Positions 23,387 to 32,882 of a stretch of 64,000 nt of DNA are shown here, piece by piece. The stretch is from Paracoccaceae bacterium (GTDB lineage Bacteria > Pseudomonadota > Alphaproteobacteria > Rhodobacterales > Rhodobacteraceae), in contig JANSYL010000001.1 in assembly GCA_024742455.1 (NCBI GenBank), positions 186,001 through 250,000 on the forward strand. The letters run 5' to 3'. How positions within the stretch are numbered: the stretch's first letter is position 1; every line of letters begins with the position of its first letter. The position numbers and the translations under genes were made by a program. The notes under the pieces were generated by a model. The model was not told the origin of the DNA, made no database searches, and saw nothing but the letters and a program-made list of their open reading frames with translations.

Positions 23387-24024
23387 GGCGCCCCCTCTCG
23401 CTTGGTCTCAGCCCGGTAGTAGGCCCAAAGGGCGCGGGCGGCAACCGCACGCACGGGCGTCCACGCCTCGGCCATCCGGCGCAATGCGGCCTCGGACGGA
23501 CGGTCCGGCAGATCGAACAGCCGCCGTGCCGCCTCCTGCAGGGCAAGATCCCCGGCGGCGAACACATCGGCATGGCCAAGCGCGAACTTGGCATAGATCT
23601 CGGCCGTCCAGCGTCCGATGCCGGGCACGGCAGTCAGGGTGGCCAGAACGGTACCGGTGTCGGCCTCGCGCAGCGCGGCATAATCCAGCCGCGCCCCTGC
23701 CAGCGCCCGCAAATAGCGCAGCTTCGCCCGGCTGAGGCCGCAGGCCCGCAAATCCTCGTCGCGGGCCGCAGCCACCGCAGCTTCGGTCACGTAACCCGCC
23801 GCCTGCAACCGGCCAAGAATGGCCGCCGCCGAGGCGGTCGAAACCTGCTGCCCCACGATGGCGGCAACCAGGGCGCCGAACCCGTCCGCACGCCGGCGCA
23901 AGGGCAAGGGACCGGCATCCGCGATCCGCTGAAACCGCGGCTCGATCCTGCACAGGACCTTGCTGCAGACCGCGATATCGGCCCCGGTTTCGATCCGCTG
24001 CGGCACCCCGCCCGGCACGGTCAT
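23383..24024 (-). CDS. alkA: DNA-3-methyladenine glycosylase II (AlkA type)
   Basis: 213 aa from ATG 24024. HhH-GPD base-excision glycosylase that removes alkylated bases. Visible: GFGALVAAIVGQQVSTASA (helix with the QQ pair), hairpin AVPGIGRWTAEIYAKFAL and catalytic Asp in DVFAAGDLALQEAAR. It lacks the N-terminal domain of E. coli AlkA, matching compact single-domain homologues. Divergent from the MFS gene at 24121. Confidence 0.9.
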   Translation of the reverse strand: MTVPGGVPQRIETGADIAVCSKVLCRIEPRFQRIADAGPLPLRRRADGFGALVAAIVGQQVSTASAAAILGRLQAAGYVTEAAVAAARDEDLRACGLSRAKLRYLRALAGARLDYAALREADTGTVLATLTAVPGIGRWTAEIYAKFALGHADVFAAGDLALQEAARRLFDLPDRPSEAALRRMAEAWTPVRAVAARALWAYYRAETKREGAP

Positions 24025-24120
24025 TTGATCCAGATCATGGAGGGGTCCCCCTGCCCTGCGACACTGCCCGCGACACCGATGGGCTGGACGCCTTTCGCCC
24101 CCTTCTATACCGCTCCCGCC

Positions 24121-25389
24121 ATGACCGATGCCACCCTCGACACCGCCGCCCCGTCCGACGCCCGCGCCAGGCGCAACGTCGCGGTGCTGGTGGCGGCGCA
24201 GGCGCTTCTGGGCAGCCAGATGCCGATGATCTTCGTGGTGGGCGGGCTGGCGGGGCTGATGCTGGCGCCTTCGCCCGCGCTGGCCACGATCCCGATTTCG
24301 CTGATCGTTTTCGGCTCGATGACCACCGCGCCCTGGCTCTCGTGGCTGATGAGCCGCCTTGGCCGCAAACCCGGCTTTTTCATCGGTGCGCTCGGGGGCG
24401 GGATCGGGGCGGCGACGTCGGCCTATGGTCTTTATACCAGCAGCTTTCCCCTGTTTCTGCTCGGGTCCTATTTCTCGGGCATCTACATGTCGGCGCAGGG
24501 ATTCTACCGCTTCGCCGCAAGCGATGCGGCGAGTGACGGGTTCCGGCCCAAGGCAATCTCCTATGTCATGGCGGGGGGGCTGTTGTCGGCGCTTCTGGGT
24601 CCGCAACTGGTCAAGGCGACGGTGGGTGACGGGCAATGGGCGATCTTCGCCGAAACCGCAGGCTTCGCGCTGATCCCGTTCCTGGCCACCTACGTGCTGG
24701 TGGTCGTGCTGAACCTTGTGGGCGCGCTGTTGTTCATCCTGCTCGACCTGCCCGCACCGGCGCGCCCTGCCCCCGGCACCGTGGCCGACGGGCGCAGCCG
24801 CCGCGACCTGCTGCGCGACCCGAAAATCGCCGTCGCCATCATCTGCGCCATGGTCTCCTACGCGCTGATGAACCTGATGATGACCTCGACGCCCCTGGCC
24901 GTGGTCGGCTGCGGGTTCGGCACCGATGATGCCGCCGATGTCGTGTCGGCCCATGTCATCGCGATGTTCGCGCCGTCTTTCGTCACCGGCCACCTGATCG
25001 CGCGCTTCGGGGCGATGCGGATCGTGGCGGCGGGTCTGTTCCTGCTGGCCGCTGCCGGGGCCGTGGCGATGACGGGGGTGGAGCTTTACCGGTTTTTCGG
25101 CGCGCTGGTGCTGCTTGGGGTGGGCTGGAATTTCGGCTTCATCGGGGCCACCGCGCTTCTGGCGGAAGCGCATACCGTGGAGGAGCGCGGCCGCGTGCAG
25201 GGCATGAACGATTTCCTAGTCTTCGGCTGCGTCACCATCGCCTCGCTGATGTCGGGGGTGCTGATGAACGCGGGCGCGGATGTGGTGGGCGGCTGGAACG
25301 CCGTGAACCTGGCGATGGCCCCGTTCCTGATGCTGGCCGGGGGGGCGCTGATCTGGCTGGCGATGAAACCCAAGGACGCCTTCGCCTGA
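24121..25389 (+). CDS. MFS transporter
   Basis: 422 aa with about 12 hydrophobic helices. The loop after helix two reads MSRLGRKPGFFIGAL, a variant of the MFS motif A, and LIARFGAMRIVAAGL repeats it in the second half. The large central loop (RPAPGTVADGRSRRDLLRD) is typical. Substrate unknown; it could export a drug or metabolite. It ends 10 bp before the convergent squalene/phytoene synthase stop. Confidence 0.88.
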   Translation: MTDATLDTAAPSDARARRNVAVLVAAQALLGSQMPMIFVVGGLAGLMLAPSPALATIPISLIVFGSMTTAPWLSWLMSRLGRKPGFFIGALGGGIGAATSAYGLYTSSFPLFLLGSYFSGIYMSAQGFYRFAASDAASDGFRPKAISYVMAGGLLSALLGPQLVKATVGDGQWAIFAETAGFALIPFLATYVLVVVLNLVGALLFILLDLPAPARPAPGTVADGRSRRDLLRDPKIAVAIICAMVSYALMNLMMTSTPLAVVGCGFGTDDAADVVSAHVIAMFAPSFVTGHLIARFGAMRIVAAGLFLLAAAGAVAMTGVELYRFFGALVLLGVGWNFGFIGATALLAEAHTVEERGRVQGMNDFLVFGCVTIASLMSGVLMNAGADVVGGWNAVNLAMAPFLMLAGGALIWLAMKPKDAFA

Positions 25390-25399
25390 CGGTTTGGGC

Positions 25400-26170
25400 C
25401 TACCACCGCCCCGTCAGAGACACCCGCAACAGCTTCGCCCGCTTGGCGAATTCGCTTTCATCCAGTTTTCCCTCGATCACCCGCTCGGGCACCGCGCTGG
25501 CCGCGCGCAGAATGCCCTCGGCGCGCCAGCCTGCGTAAAGCACCGGGGCCATGGCGCGCGGCACCGTCTTCCGCGCGGCCCGTGCGGCCCGCAGCCGTGC
25601 CAGCCCGCGTTCGGCCAGGTCGCGCACGCCCTGCGGGCTGCCATCGACCAGCGGCACGCGCCCCCGCGACTCGAGCTCGGGGATCGCACGCAGGAACGCC
25701 GCCAGCCCCGCCGCCCATCCCAGGTCGCGCACCGCTGCTTCCGCCGTGTCCGGCGCACCAGCCGCACGCGCTGCAACCCAGAGGAGGTTGCCAGAGGTCG
25801 CGTCGATATAGCCGTCGAACTGCGCCTGATCCTCGAACGCGTCGGTGTGGATGTCCCACCGCCGCGCCGCGATCAGCGCATCGAGCAAGGGTGCATCCCC
25901 GGGCTGCACAACTTCGGCAAGGGGCACGGCCACCTCATGCGCGCGCGGCGGGCGGCCCGCACCGATCTCTTCCACCACGTCGCGCCAGAACTGCAGCCGC
26001 ATTTCGGCCATCATCGGCTCCTCCGTGACCCAGGGGGCGCGGCTGACCTCGACATTGAAGGCGTAGAGCGGGAACAGCACCCGCCGCAGCGGCACAGGCG
26101 CGGCCATCGTGGCGCGGAACCGGTCGGGATCGGCGCGATGGACGAGATCGGCGCAGGCGGCGAGGGTCAA
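25400..26170 (-). CDS. Squalene/phytoene synthase family protein, TTG start
   Basis: 256 aa. Trans-isoprenyl-diphosphate synthase fold. Family pieces are [34 protein letters not shown] and [20 protein letters not shown], which replaces the usual second DxxxD. The homologous N-terminus ([16 protein letters not shown]) begins directly at TTG 26170, overlapping the cysS stop TGA (TTGA), so translation likely restarts there. The first aspartate-rich motif is weak, so product synthesis (carotenoid or hopanoid precursor) is uncertain. No other crt genes are in the window. Confidence 0.78.
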   Translation of the reverse strand: MTLAACADLVHRADPDRFRATMAAPVPLRRVLFPLYAFNVEVSRAPWVTEEPMMAEMRLQFWRDVVEEIGAGRPPRAHEVAVPLAEVVQPGDAPLLDALIAARRWDIHTDAFEDQAQFDGYIDATSGNLLWVAARAAGAPDTAEAAVRDLGWAAGLAAFLRAIPELESRGRVPLVDGSPQGVRDLAERGLARLRAARAARKTVPRAMAPVLYAGWRAEGILRAASAVPERVIEGKLDESEFAKRAKLLRVSLTGRW

Positions 26171-27609
26171 GGCAGGTCGGGCAGCTTGGCGGGGTCGAAA
26201 CCGGGACCGGGCACGAGGTCGACACCGTCCTTCGACATGCGGACCTCGACACCGGCATCGGTGAGAGCGGATTTCAGGGCGTCGACTTGTGAGAAGTCCT
26301 TGGAGGCCATGGCTGCTTGCCGGAGCTCGGCCAACCTGTAGGCTAGCGGGTTGAGGTCGGGCGTTTCCGTCCAATCACCCATCTCCGGCAACAGAAGTCC
26401 AAGCAGTTGTGCTGCCGCAAGGAACTCCCCGGCCAGCGTCTTCCACTCTTGGTCGGGGTTTGAAGGCGGCTCCCACGACGACCCGTTCTTCTGGTAAAGA
26501 ACCTGACCTACTTGGCCCAGGAAGTTGAGCGCCCCGGCTGTATTCAGATCGTTCGACAGGTGATCCACGACTTCATGAGCCGGTGTGCTTGGCACCACGC
26601 CTGCCAGCATTTGCCGCCACCTGCGGAGCGCGCGTTCCGCCTCCGCCGCCTTCCGCTCCGTCCAGTCCATCGGCTTGGAGTAATGCGTGCTCAGGAACAC
26701 GAAGCGGATCACCTCGCCGGGCACACCCTGGTCCAGCAGGTCGCGCACGGTAAAGAAATTGCCGAGCGACTTGGACATCTTCTTGCCCTCGACCTGCAGC
26801 ATCTCGTTATGCATCCAGATGCGCGCGAAATCGCCCTCGGGATGGGCGCAGCAGCTTTGCGCGATCTCGTTCTCGTGGTGCGGGAACTGCAGGTCGATGC
26901 CGCCGCCATGGATGTCGAAACTGTCGCCGAGCAACGCGTGGCTCATGGCCGAGCATTCGATATGCCAGCCAGGCCGCCCCCGGCCCCACGGGCTATCCCA
27001 TCCGGGCTGGTCATCGGTGGACGGCTTCCACAGCACGAAATCCATCGGGTCGCGCTTGTAAGGGGCGACTTCCACCCGCGCGCCCGAGATCATGTCCTCG
27101 ACGGACCGGCCCGACAGCGCGCCGTAGCCGGGGTAGCTCGCCACAGAAAACAACACATGCCCCTCCGCCGCATAGGCATGTCCCCTGGCGATCAGCGCCT
27201 CGATCATCTCGACCATCTGGGGGATGTAGTCTGTCGCGTGAGGTTCCTTGAACTGCGGATCGCCGGTGTAGTCGACGCCGAGCGCGGCCATGTCCTCATG
27301 AAACCACGCGGTGGTGCGCCGGGTCAGGTCCTCGATGCGCTCACCGTTGGTGGCGGCGCGGTCGATGATCTTGTCCTCGACATCGGTGATGTTGCGCACA
27401 TAGGTCACGTGATCCGGCCCGTAGACATGGCGCAGCAGGCGGTAGAGCACGTCGAACACCACCACGGGCCGGGCATTGCCCAGATGCGCGCGGTCATAAA
27501 CGGTGGGGCCGCAGACATACATCCGCACATTCCCGGGATCGATCGGCGTCAGCGTCTCGACCGTCCGGGTCCTGGAATTGCGCAAGCGGATCGGGGTCAT
27601 GGAAGTCAT
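26167..27609 (-). CDS. cysS: Cysteinyl-tRNA synthetase
   Basis: 480 aa from ATG 27609 (a second ATG at 27600 is possible). Class I synthetase charging tRNA-Cys. Zinc ligands: [10 protein letters not shown] at the N-terminus, HIECSAMS and HHENE; the HIGH motif is HLGN (RAHLGNARP) and KMSKS is intact in [11 protein letters not shown]. The C-terminal anticodon region is present. Stop overlaps the TTG start of the next gene. Confidence 0.96.
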   Translation of the reverse strand: MTSMTPIRLRNSRTRTVETLTPIDPGNVRMYVCGPTVYDRAHLGNARPVVVFDVLYRLLRHVYGPDHVTYVRNITDVEDKIIDRAATNGERIEDLTRRTTAWFHEDMAALGVDYTGDPQFKEPHATDYIPQMVEMIEALIARGHAYAAEGHVLFSVASYPGYGALSGRSVEDMISGARVEVAPYKRDPMDFVLWKPSTDDQPGWDSPWGRGRPGWHIECSAMSHALLGDSFDIHGGGIDLQFPHHENEIAQSCCAHPEGDFARIWMHNEMLQVEGKKMSKSLGNFFTVRDLLDQGVPGEVIRFVFLSTHYSKPMDWTERKAAEAERALRRWRQMLAGVVPSTPAHEVVDHLSNDLNTAGALNFLGQVGQVLYQKNGSSWEPPSNPDQEWKTLAGEFLAAAQLLGLLLPEMGDWTETPDLNPLAYRLAELRQAAMASKDFSQVDALKSALTDAGVEVRMSKDGVDLVPGPGFDPAKLPDLP

Positions 27610-27731
27610 GGCGGCGGTCCTTCCGGCCGGGCGCGGCAGGGTCGGCGGCGGAATACGCGATGCCGGCGCGCGCCACAAGCAGACGACGGCCCGCAGGCCG
27701 CGTCATAGCGTCGGGTCCTGCGATTCGATAA

Positions 27732-27762
27732 TTGACAAATGCAACGTATCCCATCGTATACC
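27732..27762 (+). promoter_or_regulatory. Candidate promoter of the YjbR-family gene
   Basis: TTGACA (27732-27737), 19 bp, TATACC (27757-27762). Start would fall close to the ATG at 27769, giving a leaderless or very short-leader mRNA. It overlaps the longer candidate start at 27739 and so favours 27769. Confidence 0.4.
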
Positions 27763-27768
27763 AGTGCC

Positions 27769-28065
27769 ATGCACGAGCGCTTCGCCGACAAGCATTGCGG
27801 ACGACTGCCCGGGGCCGAGCGGGTGCAGCCCTTCGGCCCGGACATGGTCGTCTGGCGCGTGCGGGGGCGCATGTTCGCCGCCTATACCGGCGAGGGGGCG
27901 GGCGTGTCGGTGCGCCTGCGGCAGAACGGTGCGCAGCAGACCTTCGAAATCGACGCGGACTGGGCGGTGCTGCCCTGGGAAACCCCGATCGATGTTCTGC
28001 GCCTGCGCATCGATGAAAGCTATGCGCTGGTGTTGCGCGAGCTGGAACTGAACAGCCCCGCCTGA
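27769..28065 (+). CDS. MmcQ/YjbR family protein
   Basis: 98 aa from ATG 27769. Shows the YjbR/CyaY-like fold sequence: MVVWRVRGRMFAAYTGEGA, then VSVRLRQNGAQQTFEID and WAVLPWETPIDVLRLRIDESYALV, the last being the conserved terminal helix in which these proteins bind DNA or phosphate. The function of the family is not established. It is divergent from cysS and followed by an aminotransferase after about 100 bp. Confidence 0.78.
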   Translation: MHERFADKHCGRLPGAERVQPFGPDMVVWRVRGRMFAAYTGEGAGVSVRLRQNGAQQTFEIDADWAVLPWETPIDVLRLRIDESYALVLRELELNSPA

Positions 28066-28167
28066 CACGCGAGCGAAAGGCCGGATCGCCGCCGGTCGGG
28101 GGCTTGTCTTCCCGTCCCGCCCATGCCCCTGTCGCGGGGCGTCGCAGCGTCACCGGAGGCCCGAGCC

Positions 28168-29364
28168 ATGCCCCAAACCTCAACCCGTATCCGCAACCTG
28201 ACCGGGGGCGGCGATGATGGATGGGCCGTGTTCTACCGCGCCCGCGCGATGAAGGCGGCGGGGCGGCCGGTGCTGGAACTGACCATCGGCGAACATGACG
28301 TGGCCACTGCGCCCGACATCCTCGACCGGATGTCCGGGGCCGCGCAGGGCGGCGCCACGGGCTATGCCGCCGTGCCGGGCATCGCGCCCTTGCGCGCGGC
28401 GGTGGCCGAACGGCTGAGCCTGTCGCATGGCCTGCCCTACACCCCCGACAACATCCTGATCACGCCCGGCGGCCAGGCCGGGCTGTTCGCCGCCCATCAC
28501 GCCGCCTGCGATGATGGTGCGCGGGCGCTGATGATCGACCCTTACTACGCCACCTATCCCGGCACGATCCGCGCTGTCGGCGCGGTGCCCGTGCCCGTGC
28601 CCGCCCACAGCGAGGCCGGGTTTCAACCCGATCTTGCCGCGCTGGAGGCCGCCGCACCGGGCGCCGTCAGCCTGCTGATCAACAGCCCCAACAACCCGAC
28701 CGGGGCGGTCTATACCCACGAGACCCTTACCGGGATCGCCCGCATCGCCTGTGGCCATGACCTCTGGGTGATCTCGGACGAGGTGTATGACGCCCAGGTC
28801 TGGTCGGGCCGCCATATCCCCATCGCGTCCCTGCCCGGTATGGCCGCGCGCACGCTGACCGTCGGGTCGCTGTCGAAAAGCCACGCGATGACCGGGTCGC
28901 GGCTCGGCTGGGTCGCGGGGCCGGAAGACGTGATCGCCGATCTGATCAACCTGGCCACCCACACCACCTATGGCGTGCCCGGCTATATTCAGGAGGCGGG
29001 GCTATACGCCCTTGGCCTCGGCGAGGCCGCCGAGGCCCGCGTCGCCGCCCCGTTCCTGCGCCGGCGCGATGCGCTGCTGGCGCGGCTGCAGGGGCAGACC
29101 CTGATCCGCGCGATCCCGCCGGATGGCGCGATGTACGTGATGCTCGATATCCGGGCCACGGGCCTCAGCGGCACCGACTTCGCCGAGGCTCTGCTCGATG
29201 CCGAAATGGTCGCGGTGATGCCCGGGGAAAGCTTCGGGCAGGCGGCGGCAGGCCATCTGCGGGTGGCACTGACGCTGCCCGACGATCAATTCGCTGAAGC
29301 CATCGAACGGCTGACCGGCTTTGCGGAGAGGCTGGCGGGCGGAACGGATCGCGCCCGCGCCTAG
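28168..29364 (+). CDS. Class I/II PLP-dependent aminotransferase
   Basis: 398 aa from ATG 28168, preceded by GGAGG; an in-frame start at 28123 is less likely. Fold-type I: LELTIGEHDVATAPDI, PGGQAGLFAAHHAACDD, NSPNNPTGAVY, ISDEVYDAQVW, and the PLP lysine in SLSKSHAMTGSRLGW, followed by the arginine carboxylate-binding site near its end. Resembles aspartate or aromatic aminotransferases of the AspC group; exact amino donor not set. Its stop overlaps the eda stop (convergent). Confidence 0.9.
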   Translation: MPQTSTRIRNLTGGGDDGWAVFYRARAMKAAGRPVLELTIGEHDVATAPDILDRMSGAAQGGATGYAAVPGIAPLRAAVAERLSLSHGLPYTPDNILITPGGQAGLFAAHHAACDDGARALMIDPYYATYPGTIRAVGAVPVPVPAHSEAGFQPDLAALEAAAPGAVSLLINSPNNPTGAVYTHETLTGIARIACGHDLWVISDEVYDAQVWSGRHIPIASLPGMAARTLTVGSLSKSHAMTGSRLGWVAGPEDVIADLINLATHTTYGVPGYIQEAGLYALGLGEAAEARVAAPFLRRRDALLARLQGQTLIRAIPPDGAMYVMLDIRATGLSGTDFAEALLDAEMVAVMPGESFGQAAAGHLRVALTLPDDQFAEAIERLTGFAERLAGGTDRARA

Positions 29365-29999
29365 CGCAGCGCCGCCGCTGTCCTGGCCAGCCGTTCCACC
29401 CCGTCCCAATCGCCCGACGCGATCTTTTCCCCCGGCAGCATCCACGACCCGCCGACGCAGACCACGTTGGGCAGCGCCAGGTAATCCCGGGCATTGTCGG
29501 GCGTCACGCCACCGGTCGGGCAGAATGCGATCTGCGGCAGGGGTGCACCCAGCGCCTTGACCGATGCCGCGCCGCCCGATGCCTCGGCGGGAAAGAATTT
29601 CGCCATCGTGTAGCCGCGATGGATCAGTGCCATCACCTCGGTCGCCGTCACACCCCCCGGCAAAAGCGGCAGCGCCTCGGATACCGACGCCTCGATCAGG
29701 GCCGCCGAGCTGCCCGGTGAAACGGCGAACCGCGCGCCCGCAGCTTTGGCCGCGCGCAGATCTGCAGGCGACAGGACCGTGCCCGCCCCCACAACAGCCC
29801 CCGGCACCGCGCCCATCGCCGTGATCGCGTCCAGGGCCACGGGCGTGCGCAGGGTCACCTCCAGCACCGCAAGACCGCCCGCCACCAGGGCCTCGGCCAG
29901 CGGCACCGCGGCGTCCGGGTCGCTGACCGTGATCACCGGAATCACGGGCGCCCGCAGGGCCAGATCGCGGCAATAGGCGGATTGATCTTTCGGCGTCAT
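29361..29999 (-). CDS. eda: 2-keto-3-deoxy-6-phosphogluconate aldolase
   Basis: 212 aa from ATG 29999. Class I aldolase splitting KDPG to pyruvate and glyceraldehyde-3-phosphate. Shows PVIPVITVSDPDAA, LEVTLRTPVALDAI (catalytic Glu), AGTVLSPADL, PGGVTATEVM, with Schiff-base Lys in YTMAKFFPAE and CPTGGVTPDN. Starts 7 bp after edd, the second gene of the edd-eda operon. An extended frame upstream to 30092 overlaps edd and was rejected. Confidence 0.95.
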   Translation of the reverse strand: MTPKDQSAYCRDLALRAPVIPVITVSDPDAAVPLAEALVAGGLAVLEVTLRTPVALDAITAMGAVPGAVVGAGTVLSPADLRAAKAAGARFAVSPGSSAALIEASVSEALPLLPGGVTATEVMALIHRGYTMAKFFPAEASGGAASVKALGAPLPQIAFCPTGGVTPDNARDYLALPNVVCVGGSWMLPGEKIASGDWDGVERLARTAAALR

Positions 30000-30006
30000 G
30001 ATGCCC

Positions 30007-31812
30007 TCAGACGACAACGGCGGCCCCGGCGGTGGCCGGGCCTGCGGTGGCGCGGAAAATCTCGAACAACTCGCGGCCCACGCCATGGGCATTGCCGCTG
30101 AGATCGGGGATGGCGGCAGGGCGGTCGGCCACGCCTTCGGTCAGCACGGCCAGCGTGCCCGCGCTTGCATCGACGCGGATGAGGTCGCCGTCGCGCAGTT
30201 TTCCGAGCATCCCGCCATCCGCCGCCTCGGGCGAGACATGGATCGCCGAGGGCACCTTGCCCGACGCCCCCGACATCCGCCCGTCGGTGACCAGCGCCAC
30301 CTTGTGGCCCCGGTCCTGCAGCACCGACAGAACCGGCGTCAGCGCATGCAGTTCCGGCATCCCGTTGGCCTTGGGCCCCTGGAACCGGACCACGACGACC
30401 ACGTCGCGGTTCAGATCGCCCGCCTGAAACGCGGCCTTGACCGCCGCCTGATCCTCGAAAATCGCGGCAGGGGCTTCGATCACGCGCCGTTCGGGGGCAA
30501 CGGCGGACACTTTCATCACCCCGCGCCCGAGATTGCCGTTCAACTCCACCACGCCGCCGGTGGCCTGGAACGGGTCGGACACGGGGCGCAGGATCCTGTC
30601 GTTCAGACTGCCCTTCGGGCCGACGACATAGGTGATCCGGTCACCGGCGAGCCTGGGCTCGCGGGTGTAATCGGCCAGCCCCTCGCCCACCACCGTCTTG
30701 GTGTCGGGATGCAGCAGCCCGGCATCGAGCAATTCGCCGATGACATAGGCCAGCCCGCCCGCGGCATGGAAATGGTTCACGTCGGCCAGCCCGTTGGGAT
30801 AGATCCGCGCCATCAGCGGCGTCGCTGCGGAAAGATCGGCGAAATCGGCACAATCCAGATGGATACCCGCCGCACGCGCCATCGCCACCAAGTGGATCAC
30901 CAGGTTGGTCGATCCCCCCGTGGCCATCAGACCCACGATCCCGTTCACGAAGGCCTTTTCATCAAGGATGTCGCAAACCGGCCGGTAATCGTTGCCCAGC
31001 GCGGTGATCCGCGCCGCGCGGGTCGCCGCCGCCCCGGTCAGCGCCTCGCGCAGCGGCGTGCCGGGATTGACGAAGGACGCACCGGGCAGGTGCAGCCCCA
31101 TGAGTTCCATCAGCATCTGGTTGGAATTGGCCGTGCCGTAGAAGGTGCAGGTGCCCGGCCCGTGATACGAGGCCATCTCGGCGTCCATCAGCTTGTCACG
31201 CCCGACCTCGCCGGTGGCGAATTGCTGGCGCACCTTGGCCTTTTCGTCATTGGGCAGGCCGCTGACCATCGGCCCTGCGGGCACGAATATGCCGGGCAGA
31301 TACCCGAAGGTGCCCGCAGCGATGATCAGGCCGGGCACGATCTTGTCACAGACACCCAGATAAAGGGCGGCGTCGAACGTGTTGTGGCTGAGCGATACAC
31401 CGGTCGCCAGCGCGATCACATCACGGGAAAACAGGCTCAGCTCCATCCCCACCTGGCCCTGCGTGACGCCATCGCACATCGCGGGCACACCGCCCGCGAC
31501 CTGCGCCGTGGCCCCGGCGCGGCGGGCGGCGGCCTTGATCTTGTCGGGGTAATCCTTGAACGGCTGATGCGCGCTCAGCATGTCGTTATAGGCGGTGACG
31601 ATCCCGAGATTGGGCGCACGTTCAGCGATCAGGCTGTCCTTGTCCGCGCCCATGGCGGCATAGGCATGGGCCTGGTTGCCGCAGGACAGATGCGCGCGGC
31701 GCGGACCGTCCTCGGCCAGCTTGCGCATCCGGTCGAGATACGCGGCGCGGCTGTCTTTCGACCGGTCCATGATCCGATCCGTGACCGCGGCGATGCGGGC
31801 GTCGAGGGGCAT
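30007..31812 (-). CDS. edd: 6-phosphogluconate dehydratase
   Basis: 601 aa. IlvD/Edd family [4Fe-4S] dehydratase converting 6-phosphogluconate to KDPG. Cluster cysteines are in [26 protein letters not shown] and [10 protein letters not shown] region; other landmarks [22 protein letters not shown] and [12 protein letters not shown]. With zwf and pgl at 18470-20592 this completes the Entner-Doudoroff path. Upstream are a GTTA-n4-TAAC palindrome and a larger inverted repeat (31851-31928). Confidence 0.96.
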   Translation of the reverse strand: MPLDARIAAVTDRIMDRSKDSRAAYLDRMRKLAEDGPRRAHLSCGNQAHAYAAMGADKDSLIAERAPNLGIVTAYNDMLSAHQPFKDYPDKIKAAARRAGATAQVAGGVPAMCDGVTQGQVGMELSLFSRDVIALATGVSLSHNTFDAALYLGVCDKIVPGLIIAAGTFGYLPGIFVPAGPMVSGLPNDEKAKVRQQFATGEVGRDKLMDAEMASYHGPGTCTFYGTANSNQMLMELMGLHLPGASFVNPGTPLREALTGAAATRAARITALGNDYRPVCDILDEKAFVNGIVGLMATGGSTNLVIHLVAMARAAGIHLDCADFADLSAATPLMARIYPNGLADVNHFHAAGGLAYVIGELLDAGLLHPDTKTVVGEGLADYTREPRLAGDRITYVVGPKGSLNDRILRPVSDPFQATGGVVELNGNLGRGVMKVSAVAPERRVIEAPAAIFEDQAAVKAAFQAGDLNRDVVVVVRFQGPKANGMPELHALTPVLSVLQDRGHKVALVTDGRMSGASGKVPSAIHVSPEAADGGMLGKLRDGDLIRVDASAGTLAVLTEGVADRPAAIPDLSGNAHGVGRELFEIFRATAGPATAGAAVVV

Positions 31813-31850
31813 TGTCTCCTCCTGCGGTGGGGCCTTGGGAGGGGCATATC

Positions 31851-31866
31851 ATGTTAGCGGTAACGG
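31851..31866. promoter_or_regulatory. GntR-like operator upstream of edd
   Basis: GTTA-GCGG-TAAC (31853-31864), a perfect dyad inside ATGTTAGCGGTAACGG, 39 bp upstream of the edd start. It closely resembles the LacI-type gluconate repressor (GntR) site of enterobacteria, TGTTA-n4-TAACA. A gluconate- or KDPG-responsive repressor is likely, though none is in this window. Confidence 0.55.
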
Positions 31867-31880
31867 TTCTAGGAGCGCGA

Positions 31881-31928
31881 AAATGGATTACAAAAAACGC
31901 CGAAATCCACGAATAATGTAATCCATTT
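31881..31928. promoter_or_regulatory. Long inverted repeat in the SDR-edd gap
   Basis: Perfect 11-bp arms AAATGGATTAC (31881-31891) and GTAATCCATTT (31918-31928) separated by 26 bp. It covers nearly all of the remaining gap. The spacing of about 3.5 turns between arm centres suits paired binding of a regulator, and the hairpin could also act as a terminator for the SDR transcript, although no U run follows. Confidence 0.5.
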
Positions 31929-31936
31929 CCGGCCCC

Positions 31937-32665
31937 TCACTGCATTCTGAGCGCGCCGTCGATGCGAATGGTTTCCCCGTTCAGGTAGGGCGCCCCGATG
32001 ATGAAGGCGGCAAGCTGCGCGAATTCCTCGGGCCGGCCAAGCCGCTTGGGAAAGGTCACGTCCGCCGACAGCCCATCGATGATCTCCTGCCCCAGACCCT
32101 CCAGCATCGGGGTCAGGAAGATACCGGGGGCGATGGCACAGGCACGGATGCCGAGCCCTGCAAGGTCGCGCGCCATCGGCAGGCTCATCCCCGCGATCCC
32201 GGCCTTCGACGCGGCATAGGCCGCCTGCCCCTTCTGCCCGTCGAAAGCGGCGATGGAGGCGGTGTTGACGATCACCCCGCGTTCACCATCGGCATTGGGG
32301 GTGTTCTTCGCCATCTCGGCGGCGGCGAGGCGGGCGATGTTGAAGCTGCCCACGAGGTTGATGTCGATGGTCTTGCGGAACAGGCCCAGGTCATGCGGCC
32401 CGTCGCGGCCCACGGTCCTGGCCCCGGTGGCGATGCCCGCACAATTGACGGCGGCGGTGATGCCGCCCATCGCATGCGCCGCGGCGGCAACGGCCCGGGC
32501 GGCATCATCCTCGGAGGTGACATCGACAGCATAAGCATCCTGACCTTCGGCCTTCAGGTCGAAGACGCTGACCCGCGCCCCGAGCGCCCGGAAATGCGCC
32601 GCACAGGCCGCACCGAGCCCGCTGGCACCGCCGGTGACGATGATCCTGGATTGCGTGATGTCCAT
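31937..32665 (-). CDS. SDR oxidoreductase, 3-hydroxyacyl-CoA dehydrogenase type-2-like
   Basis: 242 aa short-chain dehydrogenase resembling mammalian HSD10. NAD-binding IIVTGGASGLGAACAAHF, acidic residue in SVFDLKAEGQDA, NCAGIATGARTVG, catalytic Ser in TASIAAFDGQKGQAAYAASKAG with the YxxxK pair and LSADVTFPKRLGRPEEFA. Probably oxidises short branched 3-hydroxyacyl-CoA. The upstream 217 bp contain a REP-like repeat. Confidence 0.85.
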   Translation of the reverse strand: MDITQSRIIVTGGASGLGAACAAHFRALGARVSVFDLKAEGQDAYAVDVTSEDDAARAVAAAAHAMGGITAAVNCAGIATGARTVGRDGPHDLGLFRKTIDINLVGSFNIARLAAAEMAKNTPNADGERGVIVNTASIAAFDGQKGQAAYAASKAGIAGMSLPMARDLAGLGIRACAIAPGIFLTPMLEGLGQEIIDGLSADVTFPKRLGRPEEFAQLAAFIIGAPYLNGETIRIDGALRMQ

Positions 32666-32806
32666 GGGGCCGCCCCTCGCCTGAATTGAACGTGCGTTCA
32701 GTTAGCAGGATGGCCGACCGACGCGCAAGCCGGGCCAACGCCGCCTGGCGGGCGATGCCTCGTATGCGGATCACGCTTGATTGCCCCGACTTCGGTGCAA
32801 CGAGAC

Positions 32807-32878
32807 TGTAGGGTGGGTGCAACCCACCACGCGCATCGGCAATTTGCTGTGCAGACGGTGGGTTTCACCCACCCTACA
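32807..32878. repeat. REP-like inverted repeat downstream of aglK
   Basis: Outer arms TGTAGGGTGGGTG (32807-32819) and CACCCACCCTACA (32866-32878) are perfectly complementary, with nested GGGTGGGTG/CCCACC and GGTGGGTTTCACCC hairpins. The motif is known to me from REP-like elements in many proteobacteria. It begins 4 bp past the aglK stop on the downstream side and may terminate or stabilise that mRNA. A second, related structure is at 42901-43024. Confidence 0.7.
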
Positions 32879-32882
32879 TGGG

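Noticed and set aside
26280-26660. Recombined (foreign) 3' third of cysS
   Set aside because: The stretch reads slightly less GC-rich (roughly 58-62%) than the rest, but the frame, motifs and length are normal and the shift is within ordinary variation.
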